From Candidatus Kapaibacterium sp. (lineage in GTDB: Bacteria; Bacteroidota; Ignavibacteria; Kapaibacteriales; UBA961), in contig JALRHN010000003.1 in NCBI GenBank assembly GCA_023259575.1, positions 1 through 33,001 on the forward strand: 33,001 nucleotides of DNA, in the 5' to 3' direction. The translations under genes were made by a program, and so were the position numbers. Below the pieces are notes generated by a model that saw only the letters and a list, made by a program, of their open reading frames with translations, ran no database searches and was not told the DNA's origin. Shown piece after piece: positions 1 through 8,420 of the stretch; the stretch's first letter is position 1, and each line of letters opens with the position of its first letter.

Positions 1-315
1 AAAGTCTGTTATACCTAATTCAGTAAGTTTTTCAATCATATACTCCATTCTTTCTTTATTGTGCAATATTCCTATTGCAATTGCAAATCTACCAGGTAAT
101 TCATGAATGTTTTTTCTGATTTCATGAATAGAAAATACAGCTTCTTGATGATTGATAGATTGTACAGTACATAAAGCAATCAAACCCTTACCAGAGCTTA
201 ATAACACTCTTTCACCTATCTTTAGTCTAAGTGCTTTAGCATGTTTTACTTCATCTTGATCTATATTGATATATAAAGAATCTTCACGAAGTTTGGGAGC
301 ATATAAGCAATCCAT
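1..315 (-). CDS. rsmE: RsmE, 16S rRNA m3U1498 methyltransferase, N-terminal part (cut by window edge)
   Basis: The frame is open from an ATG at 315 to the left edge, giving the first 105 residues. RsmE methylates N3 of U1498 in 16S rRNA using SAM, acting in the cytoplasm on the small ribosomal subunit. Visible family features are the PUA-like N-terminal domain with the H-x-K-A-L-R-L-K-x-G segment (residues about 25-34), a following SSGKG turn, and the conserved linker K-E-R-M-E-Y-M-I-E-K-L-T-E-L-G-I near residues 87-102, which leads into the SPOUT methyltransferase domain. That catalytic domain, with its trefoil knot, lies outside the window. The gene starts 13 nt after the rluE stop on the same strand, so the two rRNA-modifying enzymes are probably co-transcribed. 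Recognition rests on motif memory only. Confidence 0.88.
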   Translation of the reverse strand, partial: MDCLYAPKLREDSLYINIDQDEVKHAKALRLKIGERVLLSSGKGLIALCTVQSINHQEAVFSIHEIRKNIHELPGRFAIAIGILHNKERMEYMIEKLTELGITDF

Positions 316-328
316 AGTGTCTCAAAAA

Positions 329-892
329 TTAAGCAAAAATTGAATCAAATTCTTTGGAAGTTATTTCTCGCCATGTACCAATATTAATATCTTTAGGCAT
401 AAAATTTCCAATAGCTACTCGTATTAATCGTAAAGTTGGATATCCAATTGCAGCTGTCATTCTTCTTACTTGACGATTTTTTCCTTCTATCAAAGTAAGA
501 CTTATCCATGAATCAGGAATATATTTTCTGACTCTTATTGGTGGATTTCTGGGTTCTATGTCTGGATTATTGACTATTTCAGCATTCCCTGGTAAAAGCT
601 TTCTACCTTGAATGCTTAAAGTTCCTTTACGTATAGGTAATAAGTCTGAATCTTGAATAGCACCTTCTACTTGCACCCAATATGTTCTTTTATGGGCATT
701 ATCAGGATGTAATAAGACATTATTTATATGCTTTTCATCGCTTAATAATAATAATCCTTCAGAATCAGCATCTAATCTTCCAAGTGGATATACTCCTTTT
801 GGAAAATTAAAATCAGATAATGTTCTATATGAGCTGGAATCAGATGTAAACTGAGAGAGAACACCAAATGGTTTGTTAAAAGCTATAATCAT
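329..892 (-). CDS. rluE: RluE-type 23S rRNA pseudouridine synthase
   Basis: This 187-residue protein belongs to the RsuA/RluB/RluE/RluF family, which isomerises a specific uridine in rRNA (U2457 of 23S rRNA for E. coli RluE). It begins directly with the catalytic fold (FNKPFGVLSQFT, residues 5-16) and has no S4 RNA-binding domain, which is the RluE rather than RsuA/RluB arrangement. The catalytic motif GRLDADSEGLLLL spans residues 38-50 with D41 as the expected nucleophile. The second family motif, GKNRQVRRM, lies at about 137-145 and is followed by a G-x-P-x-L-x-L-x-R segment. The start ATG overlaps the stop of the AddB-like gene in an ATGA, implying translational coupling. The exact uridine target is inferred from similarity to RluE. 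Confidence 0.9.
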   Translation of the reverse strand: MIIAFNKPFGVLSQFTSDSSSYRTLSDFNFPKGVYPLGRLDADSEGLLLLSDEKHINNVLLHPDNAHKRTYWVQVEGAIQDSDLLPIRKGTLSIQGRKLLPGNAEIVNNPDIEPRNPPIRVRKYIPDSWISLTLIEGKNRQVRRMTAAIGYPTLRLIRVAIGNFMPKDINIGTWREITSKEFDSIFA

Positions 893-3800
893 AAAATAGA
901 ATCTATCTCTTCAGAAAATTGTTCAGAAAGCGAAGGTATTTGGGTGTGTATTCTACAAATAGATGAATAATTGCAATATGTACATGAAGATGTATTTAGT
1001 GGCTGTACAGGAAAATATCCTTCTTTCATTCTGAGAATTTCTTGATCTGTTTTTTCCAAAATTGACTGAATCTTTTCTTCTATATCACTATTTTTATTAA
1101 ATGCAGTCTTGGACTTAAAGTCTTGCAGTGAATAATATGTTGGATTTGCTGCTTTCGGATCTATACTATTGTAATGATGTTCCAAGATATATTGAGCTGC
1201 CTTAATATACAGTGGCATCTGCAATTTATTTCCGCTTTCTACATCTTTTTGGCTAATTGATAATTTTCCTGTTTTATAATCTATTATCTTAAAAGCTGAA
1301 TTATCTAAGGAAATATCAATTCTATCTATTTTACCTTGTAAAAGTATGTGATTTGTAATGGGAATTGGTGGAATAAGATTGCTTCTTTTATATTTATCAC
1401 CAAAACTTGTTTCGAATAAAGCAGGGAATAATCCATCTTTTTGGGAATCGATTTCACCATCTAGCCATCTACTTAAAGTACCTTTGATACCTTGTGAGAT
1501 ATCACCAAACATAGACCTTTTTTCAAGTTCCATGAAGGGATGGTCATAATACATATATGATAATTCTTCTGCAGCAATGCGATGCAATAAATCTTCATAT
1601 TCAAGACGCTTAGCTGGAATTAACTGTACTTTAGGTAAAATTGAATCAGTATATTCTTGTTGAATTTGTGTATAAAAACGATAAAAAATTGAATGATATA
1701 AATTTCCCCTTTCTAAAGAAGAGAACCAATTCGATTCTGTTTCGGTAGAAGGTAACTTGAGTATTCTGTCTGCAAAATATTTATATCCACAATCTATATA
1801 TTCATCTAATTCTGTGACTGAATATACTTTGTTATCTGATATGGTTTTAATAGAGCTATCTTGAAGCGGGTTGGCTAATCGTTGAGTAATTCCTTTTGGA
1901 GACCAATAATCAGCTGCATAAGACATAATAGATTGTAAATCTGATTGATTATCATCTGCATCACTTTCATTCTGTAATCTATAATTAACATGTTCGGCAT
2001 GTGAAGTATATGCTTGTAAAAAGTCTGATTTACCTTCAATTTTTTTAGTATCAGAAATTGTGCAAAGAGACTGATTTTCGACTGTGACTTTCAGGATAGC
2101 ATCTACAAATTGAGAACGAATTAAGTGCTCTCCATTTTTACTATTAGTTGGGTAGCTAAATAAATAAGATCGTGGAAAATCAATAGGGGAATGATGAATC
2201 AATGCCAAATAGAATTGCATTCTTTCTCTTCTTATATGCCTTTCTTCTGATTCTTTTAATTCTTTACCCATAAATGTGTCTGCGGTATAATGCAATGGAA
2301 AATGTCCATCAACCATACCACACATAATGATGAGCTTAAAATCTAATTCTCGAATTTGTTCTAATGAAGTAATTGTAATTCCTGTCCCATGTTTTTCTTT
2401 TACTTGAAATTTTGCCCCGCGAATTGTTGTCTGTAAACGTTTACAATACTCTTGATATGTTAGATAGGTATGTATTTGCGAATGTTCCAGAATGAAAGTT
2501 AACTCTTGAACTGTTTCGATAAATGTTTTTAATGCTCTGACATCTCTTTCAATTTCTTCTTTCATTGAAATCGAGATAAATGCATTTGAGAATGCTTCTT
2601 GTTGTAAGGGTAATTCTTCAATTGATTGTAGAATGCCAAAATTCTGCAAGGTTGCCTGTATAAATCCAAGAAAATCTGATGTTGAACATGAAGTTTTTGA
2701 AGGTGGTAAAAGAGATTGAATCGTTTCTATAGCTGAATAGATTCGTTTTGCCGAAGCCAATAATTCTTCATATTCTTTTACTTTTATCATGTCATTTTGG
2801 ACACGAAATACATCAACATTATGCGTGTATTTAGCAATGATATGGTGTAATTGATTAAGCCAATATGTTTCTGAATTATAATGAGAAAATTCACTTTTTA
2901 ATCGTTCTTTTCTGGTAATTAATTCAAAATCTATAGAAAGTCTATACATATCTGCAGCTGAAGTATGAGGTAAACGGATATAAGCGCTACTAAATACTTT
3001 TTGTATGTCCTTTTTTTGATATTGATAAATCAAGAGATTTAGAATCGAAAAGATTGCTGTAATCAAAGGAGACTGAGTTAGTTTGGGCCTATCCGTTATA
3101 TTAACTGGAATCCCGTGCAATGGTAAGATTTCTCGGAAAATGCCAGAATAATCCTCTGGATTTCTTGTAGCAATTACCATTTCATGCAATGGAATATTTT
3201 CTTTTTCATGCTTCCATTTAATGAATTTTGCAATTGAATCAACTTCATTATGAATTGTTGTGCTTTCTAGTACTGTAATATGATCTTCACTACCAATGTA
3301 TGATTTGGTTTGTTTGGTATTAAAAAGCCATTCTCTTAAATGAGAGAATAATGAAGATTGTGGTGTTCTAAATGCGTCTTGGATTGTATTAGAATGAAAA
3401 CCTGCTTGTTGAAGTAATGCAAATGTTTCATCTAAATTCCCAAACATAGGCTGATTATCAGATGAATACTCTAAATAACAAGCACATGGAGTATTAGAAT
3501 GTGCAAAAGCTGATAAAAATGTTAATTCTGGTATTCTGAATTCCGAAAATCCATCCAAGAGTATATTGCCAAATTGCTGACATAAAGATGGATCTTGCTG
3601 AAGTTTTTTTATAACTAATTGTAATACTGCTGGATAATCTAAGATAGTCTTGCCAATATAGGATTCATATATCTTTAGAATTGATGCTAAATCTTTTAGA
3701 CGACTAGGATCATTAATAGAATGAGAAGTACTATTTTCTGGGTCTTCGATGGCTTGCTGAATATCCGCAAATAATGATTGTGAGTCAATTCCATCCATTC

Positions 3801-4209
3801 TTAGACCATATAGCAATTCTGCACATTTTTCTATCGTATGAATCGATAAATTCTCATTTTTTCCAGAAAAAAAAGAAAGTGAACTTGCTAAGGCAGCCTT
3901 CTCAAATAATAATAATCTATATGCATCAGAGATAATAGCATATTGATCTTTTGGGTAAAGTGTATTGAAAATATGAAGGACAAAACTTTCTAGAGTATAG
4001 CAAGAAAGTTGTTGGGTGGGTTTGGAATGTACTTTATAAAAATCACGAATAAGGGCCCTTTCAAGAGCCCTTTTACGTCTTCCAGTTGGAACAATTAAAC
4101 AATAGATACCAAGTTCATCTTGCTGGATAATATCACCTAGAACTTCTCTGAATCTCTTTTTCTTATTGTCTAGATTATTGAATGCAGTATTTGTAAGAAT
4201 ATATGACAT
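889..4209 (-). CDS. AddB-like recombination nuclease (PD-(D/E)XK domain with Fe-S cluster)
   Basis: A 1106-residue protein with the layout of AddB subunits of the AddAB double-strand-break-processing complex. The N-terminus has P-T-G-R-R (residues 41-45) where B. subtilis AddB has a Walker A motif, resembling the inactive 'PtRRA' start of alphaproteobacterial AddB. A helicase-like middle follows. The C-terminal third is a RecB-family nuclease: RGNLYHSIFYRF supplies the histidine, D962 lies in GKIDRID, and D977-x-K979 in IIDYKTGK is the metal-binding core. Four cysteines, C807 and C1076-x2-C1079-x5-C1085, have the spacing of the AddB 4Fe-4S cluster that clamps the nuclease domain. No AddA helicase partner is in the window. 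The start lies 2 nt after the SPFH stop and the end overlaps rluE. Family assignment is strong; pairing with an AddA is inferred. Confidence 0.83.
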   Translation of the reverse strand: MSYILTNTAFNNLDNKKKRFREVLGDIIQQDELGIYCLIVPTGRRKRALERALIRDFYKVHSKPTQQLSCYTLESFVLHIFNTLYPKDQYAIISDAYRLLLFEKAALASSLSFFSGKNENLSIHTIEKCAELLYGLRMDGIDSQSLFADIQQAIEDPENSTSHSINDPSRLKDLASILKIYESYIGKTILDYPAVLQLVIKKLQQDPSLCQQFGNILLDGFSEFRIPELTFLSAFAHSNTPCACYLEYSSDNQPMFGNLDETFALLQQAGFHSNTIQDAFRTPQSSLFSHLREWLFNTKQTKSYIGSEDHITVLESTTIHNEVDSIAKFIKWKHEKENIPLHEMVIATRNPEDYSGIFREILPLHGIPVNITDRPKLTQSPLITAIFSILNLLIYQYQKKDIQKVFSSAYIRLPHTSAADMYRLSIDFELITRKERLKSEFSHYNSETYWLNQLHHIIAKYTHNVDVFRVQNDMIKVKEYEELLASAKRIYSAIETIQSLLPPSKTSCSTSDFLGFIQATLQNFGILQSIEELPLQQEAFSNAFISISMKEEIERDVRALKTFIETVQELTFILEHSQIHTYLTYQEYCKRLQTTIRGAKFQVKEKHGTGITITSLEQIRELDFKLIIMCGMVDGHFPLHYTADTFMGKELKESEERHIRRERMQFYLALIHHSPIDFPRSYLFSYPTNSKNGEHLIRSQFVDAILKVTVENQSLCTISDTKKIEGKSDFLQAYTSHAEHVNYRLQNESDADDNQSDLQSIMSYAADYWSPKGITQRLANPLQDSSIKTISDNKVYSVTELDEYIDCGYKYFADRILKLPSTETESNWFSSLERGNLYHSIFYRFYTQIQQEYTDSILPKVQLIPAKRLEYEDLLHRIAAEELSYMYYDHPFMELEKRSMFGDISQGIKGTLSRWLDGEIDSQKDGLFPALFETSFGDKYKRSNLIPPIPITNHILLQGKIDRIDISLDNSAFKIIDYKTGKLSISQKDVESGNKLQMPLYIKAAQYILEHHYNSIDPKAANPTYYSLQDFKSKTAFNKNSDIEEKIQSILEKTDQEILRMKEGYFPVQPLNTSSCTYCNYSSICRIHTQIPSLSEQFSEEIDSIL

Positions 4210-4211
4210 AA

Positions 4212-5153
4212 TTAGCCATGTTTTCTAGCTTCTTTCATAATATCACCCTGAGATACTGCTATCAATTCTTTTAATGTTTTATTCATTCCTTCGGTTGATC
4301 CATCGATGAATATAACATTTCCTTTGCCATGCTCTGCTACATGTCTTAAAGTTTCATTCCACATAGAAAATAAAATAACTGAAGCATCTGCATTTGCAGT
4401 ATCCATTTCTTTAATCGCTTCGCTCATTCCTTTGGCAACTTCTTGACGGAATAGAGAGATCCCTTGTCCACGCATTTGAGCAGCATCTTTTTCTGCAGTT
4501 GCACTAATTTTTATAGCATTACCTTCTGCTTCTGCTTGCTTGGTTTTGGTAATTAATAAAGCCTGGCCTTCATTCTCTGCAGCAGCTTTTAAATTATTTG
4601 AAGCTACTACTTTTGCCATAGAATCCATGATTGCTTGGTCGAATGTAATGTCATTCATCTGTAAATCGATTAAATGATATCCCCATGTTTCTAATGTAGA
4701 GTCTAATTGATCTTTTACATGCTCAATTAATTCTCTTCTAAGCAATAAAATTTCAGATTGTTTCTTGGTGGCCACATAGCTTCTCACAGCGCCTTCAACA
4801 GTTCTTACCAAGGCTTGCATAAAATTACGTTCATCAACAAATTTAAAAGCAACATTTACTATTGTTTCCTCAAGCTGATTTAATACCGAATACAATAACA
4901 TGGCTTTGAATTGAACAGTTGCTTGGTCTACAGTAATTGCTTGAAACTCAAGCTCTGCTGATCGATTTTGCACAGAAATTCTTTTATGAATTGTTTCAAT
5001 AATTGGAAGTTTAAGATTAAGCCCTGGGGACATGATTCTTCGATATTTCCCAAAAGTAGTAATAACTGCAACAGTTCCTTGTGAAACTGTTCTTAATGAT
5101 CCCAATACGACAATTAAGCCGATAATCAGTAAAAATATTAAAAATTCAGACAT
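4212..5153 (-). CDS. SPFH/Band 7 (stomatin-like) membrane protein
   Basis: A 313-residue protein with one hydrophobic N-terminal anchor (residues about 4-21), then an SPFH/Band 7 domain (about 22-185) containing FGKYRRIMSPGLNLKLP and an RSAELEFQAITVDQATVQFKA-type strand region, then an Ala/Glu-rich helical segment (about 190-260; AEAEGNAIKISATAEKDAA) likely to oligomerise as a coiled coil. SPFH proteins form ring-like scaffolds on the inner membrane and often modulate proteases or organise microdomains. No NfeD-type partner or FtsH lies next to it. It is followed after 2 nt by the AddB-like gene. Which member of the stomatin/paraslipin/HflK-C group it is cannot be decided from this window. 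Confidence 0.88.
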   Translation of the reverse strand: MSEFLIFLLIIGLIVVLGSLRTVSQGTVAVITTFGKYRRIMSPGLNLKLPIIETIHKRISVQNRSAELEFQAITVDQATVQFKAMLLYSVLNQLEETIVNVAFKFVDERNFMQALVRTVEGAVRSYVATKKQSEILLLRRELIEHVKDQLDSTLETWGYHLIDLQMNDITFDQAIMDSMAKVVASNNLKAAAENEGQALLITKTKQAEAEGNAIKISATAEKDAAQMRGQGISLFRQEVAKGMSEAIKEMDTANADASVILFSMWNETLRHVAEHGKGNVIFIDGSTEGMNKTLKELIAVSQGDIMKEARKHG

Positions 5154-5223
5154 AGTAAAACCCTTTAAAAAATGAAATAATTATAACATAATAATTTTGT
5201 TTGAGTGTGAAAAGCTAAAAAGA

Positions 5224-6996
5224 TCAATGAATATTATTATCTACATATTGTAGACGATAAAGTCTTGCATATAAACCATTTAAGGCAAGTAATTCTTGAT
5301 GATTTCCACTTTCTTTTAATTCTCCTTGATGCAAGACTAATATTTTATCGGCTCTTTGAATTGTAGACAATCTATGAGCAATAACGATAGATGTTCTATT
5401 ATGTAATAATGTGTCCAAAGAAGCATTGATCAATTGCTCTGTTTCTGTGTCTATACTAGATGTTGCTTCATCTAAAATCAGTAGATCTGGATTAAATGCT
5501 AAAGCTCTACAGAAAGAAATGAGCTGCTTTTGTCCTACTGATAAAGTTCCTGCTCTTTCTATCATTACGGTATCAAAACCTTGTGGTAAAGATTGAATAA
5601 AATCATATGCTCCAAGTGCTTTTGCTGCTTGAATGATGTGATCTCTGGTGATATGAGGATTGCCTAATGATATATTATCAGCAACTGATCGAGAAAAAAG
5701 GAATACATCTTGCAGCACTAATGCAATATGTGATCGTAATGATTGTTGCTGTAAGGTGCGAATATCAATTCCATCAATTGTTATTGTTCCTTGATCTATA
5801 TCATAAAATCTACAGAGCAGATTAATCAATGAACTTTTGCCTGAACCGGTAGCACCTACAATTGCAATCATTTCTCCTTTTTTTACAGTAAAGGAAATAT
5901 TATGTAATACTTGTTTATTGGGTACATAACCAAAACTTACATTATTAAAAGATATTTCATGTTGAATGCTATCCATTTTAGCAGCATTAACGATATCTTT
6001 AGTTGGGATTGGCGTATCAAGTATATCAAAAATTCTCTCTGCAGCTGCTATAGCACTTTGAAGGGTATTATATTTTTCGGTTAAATCTCTTATAGGCCTA
6101 AAGAACATTTCTGCATATTGGGTAAATGCTATCAAAATGCCTAAGGTCATGATACCATTAAAAATATTTGTAGAAGTATACCATAAAATTAGTGCTAAAG
6201 CTAATGCACTTGTAAATTCTACAACAGGAAAAAAGAGGGCATAATAAAAGATGGTCTTTAATTGAACATCTCTATGTTCTGAATTGATATCATCAAAATC
6301 ATTAAAACGTGCTTTCTCTTGAGAATATAATTGAATAGTTGTAATTCCGGTGATATATTCATTTAGGAAAGCATTTAATTTTCCAATAAGCCTTCTTGAT
6401 TCACTGTAGACAACTCTCACTTTTTTTCTAAATATAACTGTAGCTGTAAATAAAACCGGCAAAACCCCAATCGTCACTAATGTTACTTCCCAACTTATCG
6501 CAAACATAAAGCTAACAATAAACAGAATCAGGAGTATATCTGAAAAAATAGTAACTACGCCAGAAGAGAATAATTCATTTAGTGCTTCAATATCATTTGT
6601 TACTCTTGTTACTAGTCTGCCTACAGGCATTGTATCATAGCTTCTTAATGACAAAGATTGTATATGAGTAAATACAGCCATTCTAATATCATATAGGATT
6701 TTTTGCCCTGTTCTTTGCAATAACAATGTAGTTATATAGTTCAAAAAGCTATGCAATAAAAGCACACAAAGCACCAAGGCCACAATCATCAATAATCCTG
6801 ATTCATCTTTATTGGTAATATATGTATCTATACCAATTTTAGATAAATAGGGACGTAATGGAGATAATCCTGAGGCAATCACTGTTAATAGGAATAAAAA
6901 GAAAAGGGTGAGCCTATAAGGTTTTACGAAATGGAGAAGTCTTTTGAGTAAAGTATAGTCAACAGAACTATACAATTTCTCGTCATTGTTTTGCAT
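5224..6996 (-). CDS. ABC exporter, fused permease and ATPase (MdlB/MsbA-like half transporter)
   Basis: This 590-residue half transporter has six predicted membrane helices (about residues 25-325) in an ABC type 1 exporter fold and a C-terminal nucleotide-binding domain. Walker A is GATGSGKS with K387, the signature is LSVGQ (485-489), Walker B ends in ILDEAT with catalytic E510, and the H-loop histidine is H541. All ATPase residues needed for hydrolysis are present. The LSVGQ-K/R-Q-L-x-S-F wording and the DTETE D-loop region resemble the MdlB/YheH branch, whose members often work as heterodimers, but no partner is nearby. Substrate (lipid, drug or peptide) cannot be told from sequence. There is no obvious Shine-Dalgarno; a TATTTTTG promoter element sits about 40 nt upstream. 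Confidence 0.92.
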   Translation of the reverse strand: MQNNDEKLYSSVDYTLLKRLLHFVKPYRLTLFFLFLLTVIASGLSPLRPYLSKIGIDTYITNKDESGLLMIVALVLCVLLLHSFLNYITTLLLQRTGQKILYDIRMAVFTHIQSLSLRSYDTMPVGRLVTRVTNDIEALNELFSSGVVTIFSDILLILFIVSFMFAISWEVTLVTIGVLPVLFTATVIFRKKVRVVYSESRRLIGKLNAFLNEYITGITTIQLYSQEKARFNDFDDINSEHRDVQLKTIFYYALFFPVVEFTSALALALILWYTSTNIFNGIMTLGILIAFTQYAEMFFRPIRDLTEKYNTLQSAIAAAERIFDILDTPIPTKDIVNAAKMDSIQHEISFNNVSFGYVPNKQVLHNISFTVKKGEMIAIVGATGSGKSSLINLLCRFYDIDQGTITIDGIDIRTLQQQSLRSHIALVLQDVFLFSRSVADNISLGNPHITRDHIIQAAKALGAYDFIQSLPQGFDTVMIERAGTLSVGQKQLISFCRALAFNPDLLILDEATSSIDTETEQLINASLDTLLHNRTSIVIAHRLSTIQRADKILVLHQGELKESGNHQELLALNGLYARLYRLQYVDNNIH

Positions 6997-7036
6997 GTAT
7001 AGAATAAATTTGGGTTATAATTCAGATAGTTCAATA

Positions 7037-7044
7037 CAAAAATA
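7037..7044 (-). promoter_or_regulatory. Candidate -7 promoter element (TATTTTTG) for the ABC exporter gene
   Basis: The minus strand reads TATTTTTG, a full match to the Bacteroidota housekeeping-sigma -7 consensus TAnnTTTG. It would start transcription near 7030 and give a leader of roughly 34 nt, similar to the rpsT case. No good TTTG is found at the -33 spacing, so only half of the promoter is supported. Confidence 0.35.
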
Positions 7045-7111
7045 CGAATAGCAAGTGTGATGGTGTAATAGGAAAAATAAAAAACTGTTTATAAGATAAT
7101 ATGAGATTACT

Positions 7112-8299
7112 TTAATTATACTTTTCTGTTTCTGGATGAAATGTTTTCCATGAATGCCAAAATTCTTGATAACCCTGAATATGATATAATTGTTTTCCTT
7201 GATAAGTTCCTTCTATACAATTCCCTTTGGCATCCCATTTTGAATTTGTTTCAGAATCAATTAAAAACCCATCGGCAGATTTAATAAAATGCAATTGCTG
7301 CTTGTCTATAAGTGTTGAAAATACTAGAAAAGTAGAATTATCAGATAAAACAGAAAGAATAATTGTAGTAGACCCTATTGTATCTATGATAATACGGTTT
7401 TTAAGTAGATCACTCCAATCATAAGCTTTAGAAAGATTATTCAATGTAATCCCTATAATCCAGGATTTATTTTGCCATTTATTTGGGTTCTTTCCAATCA
7501 ATGTGCTTTGCAATGTACCTTGTGCATATCCTTTTAAATGTTGATATTCTTTTTGAAAGGACACATCAGGTAACATAATTTTTGATTGAGGAAATTTATC
7601 TTTCCATGCTGAAAATGACATTTGATATATTGGGAATTCAGATAATTTTGTTCCTTTCATCGAACCAGCAACTGCCTCTCCATTAACTTGTCTCCACCAA
7701 GACCCAGTACTTTTATCTTCAAACATAGCATTGAATTGATCCATTCCTACTAATCTGAATTCTTCTAATGCACCATTTACAATTGGACTCCAAATTCTCC
7801 CTGTTCTGCATACTGTACAATATGTTATCATCACAGGAACACCTCCTATAACATCTCTAATTTGATGATGATAACCTACATATTCTAAAGGATATGCTTT
7901 AGACTCACCATTTATAGTAGTTCCTAATACTATATCATTGGATTCTAAAAGAGAATTGCTGATATCGGTAAATGCTATCGTATTGGGTTGTAAAAACATT
8001 TTGTCGGCAGACATGGAATTATGAATTATAAATGTAAAACATATATATATGATACATAATAATCCAATGATGACCTTATGTATCATACCATGAGAGCCAG
8101 TAAATAAGATATAAAGGCCAAAAATTAAAATCAGTATTCCTGCTATTCTTAATAAATAGATATGAGAATGAATAAAATATGAAAGGGATATAGAGTTTAT
8201 ATGCTGGCTTCCTGGGAATGGCATGATAAAATAAATGCTTAATATTTCTACAAGCAATAAAAATATAATGCCCAAATAGGGTAGTGCAATTAATAGCAT
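7112..8299 (-). CDS. Membrane-anchored DUF3179 protein of unknown function
   Basis: With the ATG at 8299 this is a 395-residue protein: about three hydrophobic helices (residues 1-26, 43-66, 73-93) followed by a DUF3179 domain, probably outside the cytoplasm. Family hallmarks are the sequence around NGESKAYPLEYV, then DVIGGVPVMITYCTVCRTG with the conserved C161-x2-C164 pair, and a G-S-W-W-R-Q-x-N-G segment. The biochemical role of DUF3179 is not established as far as I know; the Cys pair suggests metal or redox chemistry, which is inference. The frame extends upstream to a TTG at 8341 (14 more residues, with lysines that would fit the positive-inside rule). I prefer 8299 because the other genes here use ATG and because the pnp terminator ends at 8366, leaving little room for a promoter before 8341. 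Confidence 0.8.
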   Translation of the reverse strand: MLLIALPYLGIIFLLLVEILSIYFIMPFPGSQHINSISLSYFIHSHIYLLRIAGILILIFGLYILFTGSHGMIHKVIIGLLCIIYICFTFIIHNSMSADKMFLQPNTIAFTDISNSLLESNDIVLGTTINGESKAYPLEYVGYHHQIRDVIGGVPVMITYCTVCRTGRIWSPIVNGALEEFRLVGMDQFNAMFEDKSTGSWWRQVNGEAVAGSMKGTKLSEFPIYQMSFSAWKDKFPQSKIMLPDVSFQKEYQHLKGYAQGTLQSTLIGKNPNKWQNKSWIIGITLNNLSKAYDWSDLLKNRIIIDTIGSTTIILSVLSDNSTFLVFSTLIDKQQLHFIKSADGFLIDSETNSKWDAKGNCIEGTYQGKQLYHIQGYQEFWHSWKTFHPETEKYN

Positions 8300-8365
8300 A
8301 TCAAATTCTATAAGTAGTTTAATAACTTTTTTAAATAACAATGTTAAAACTAACCATTATTGCAT

Positions 8366-8394
8366 AAAAAAAAGCCCGAAAAATATCGGGCTTT
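8366..8394 (-). terminator. Rho-independent terminator of pnp
   Basis: On the minus strand the RNA forms a 9-bp stem (AAAGCCCGA / TCGGGCTTT; arms 8386-8394 and 8371-8379) with a 6-nt loop, followed by an uninterrupted run of U (8366-8373). It begins 26 nt after the pnp stop, so it ends the pnp transcript. The plus-strand tail is too weak to make it convincingly bidirectional. Confidence 0.9.
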
Positions 8395-8420
8395 GTAAAA
8401 ATAACTGATCTTGTTTTTGA

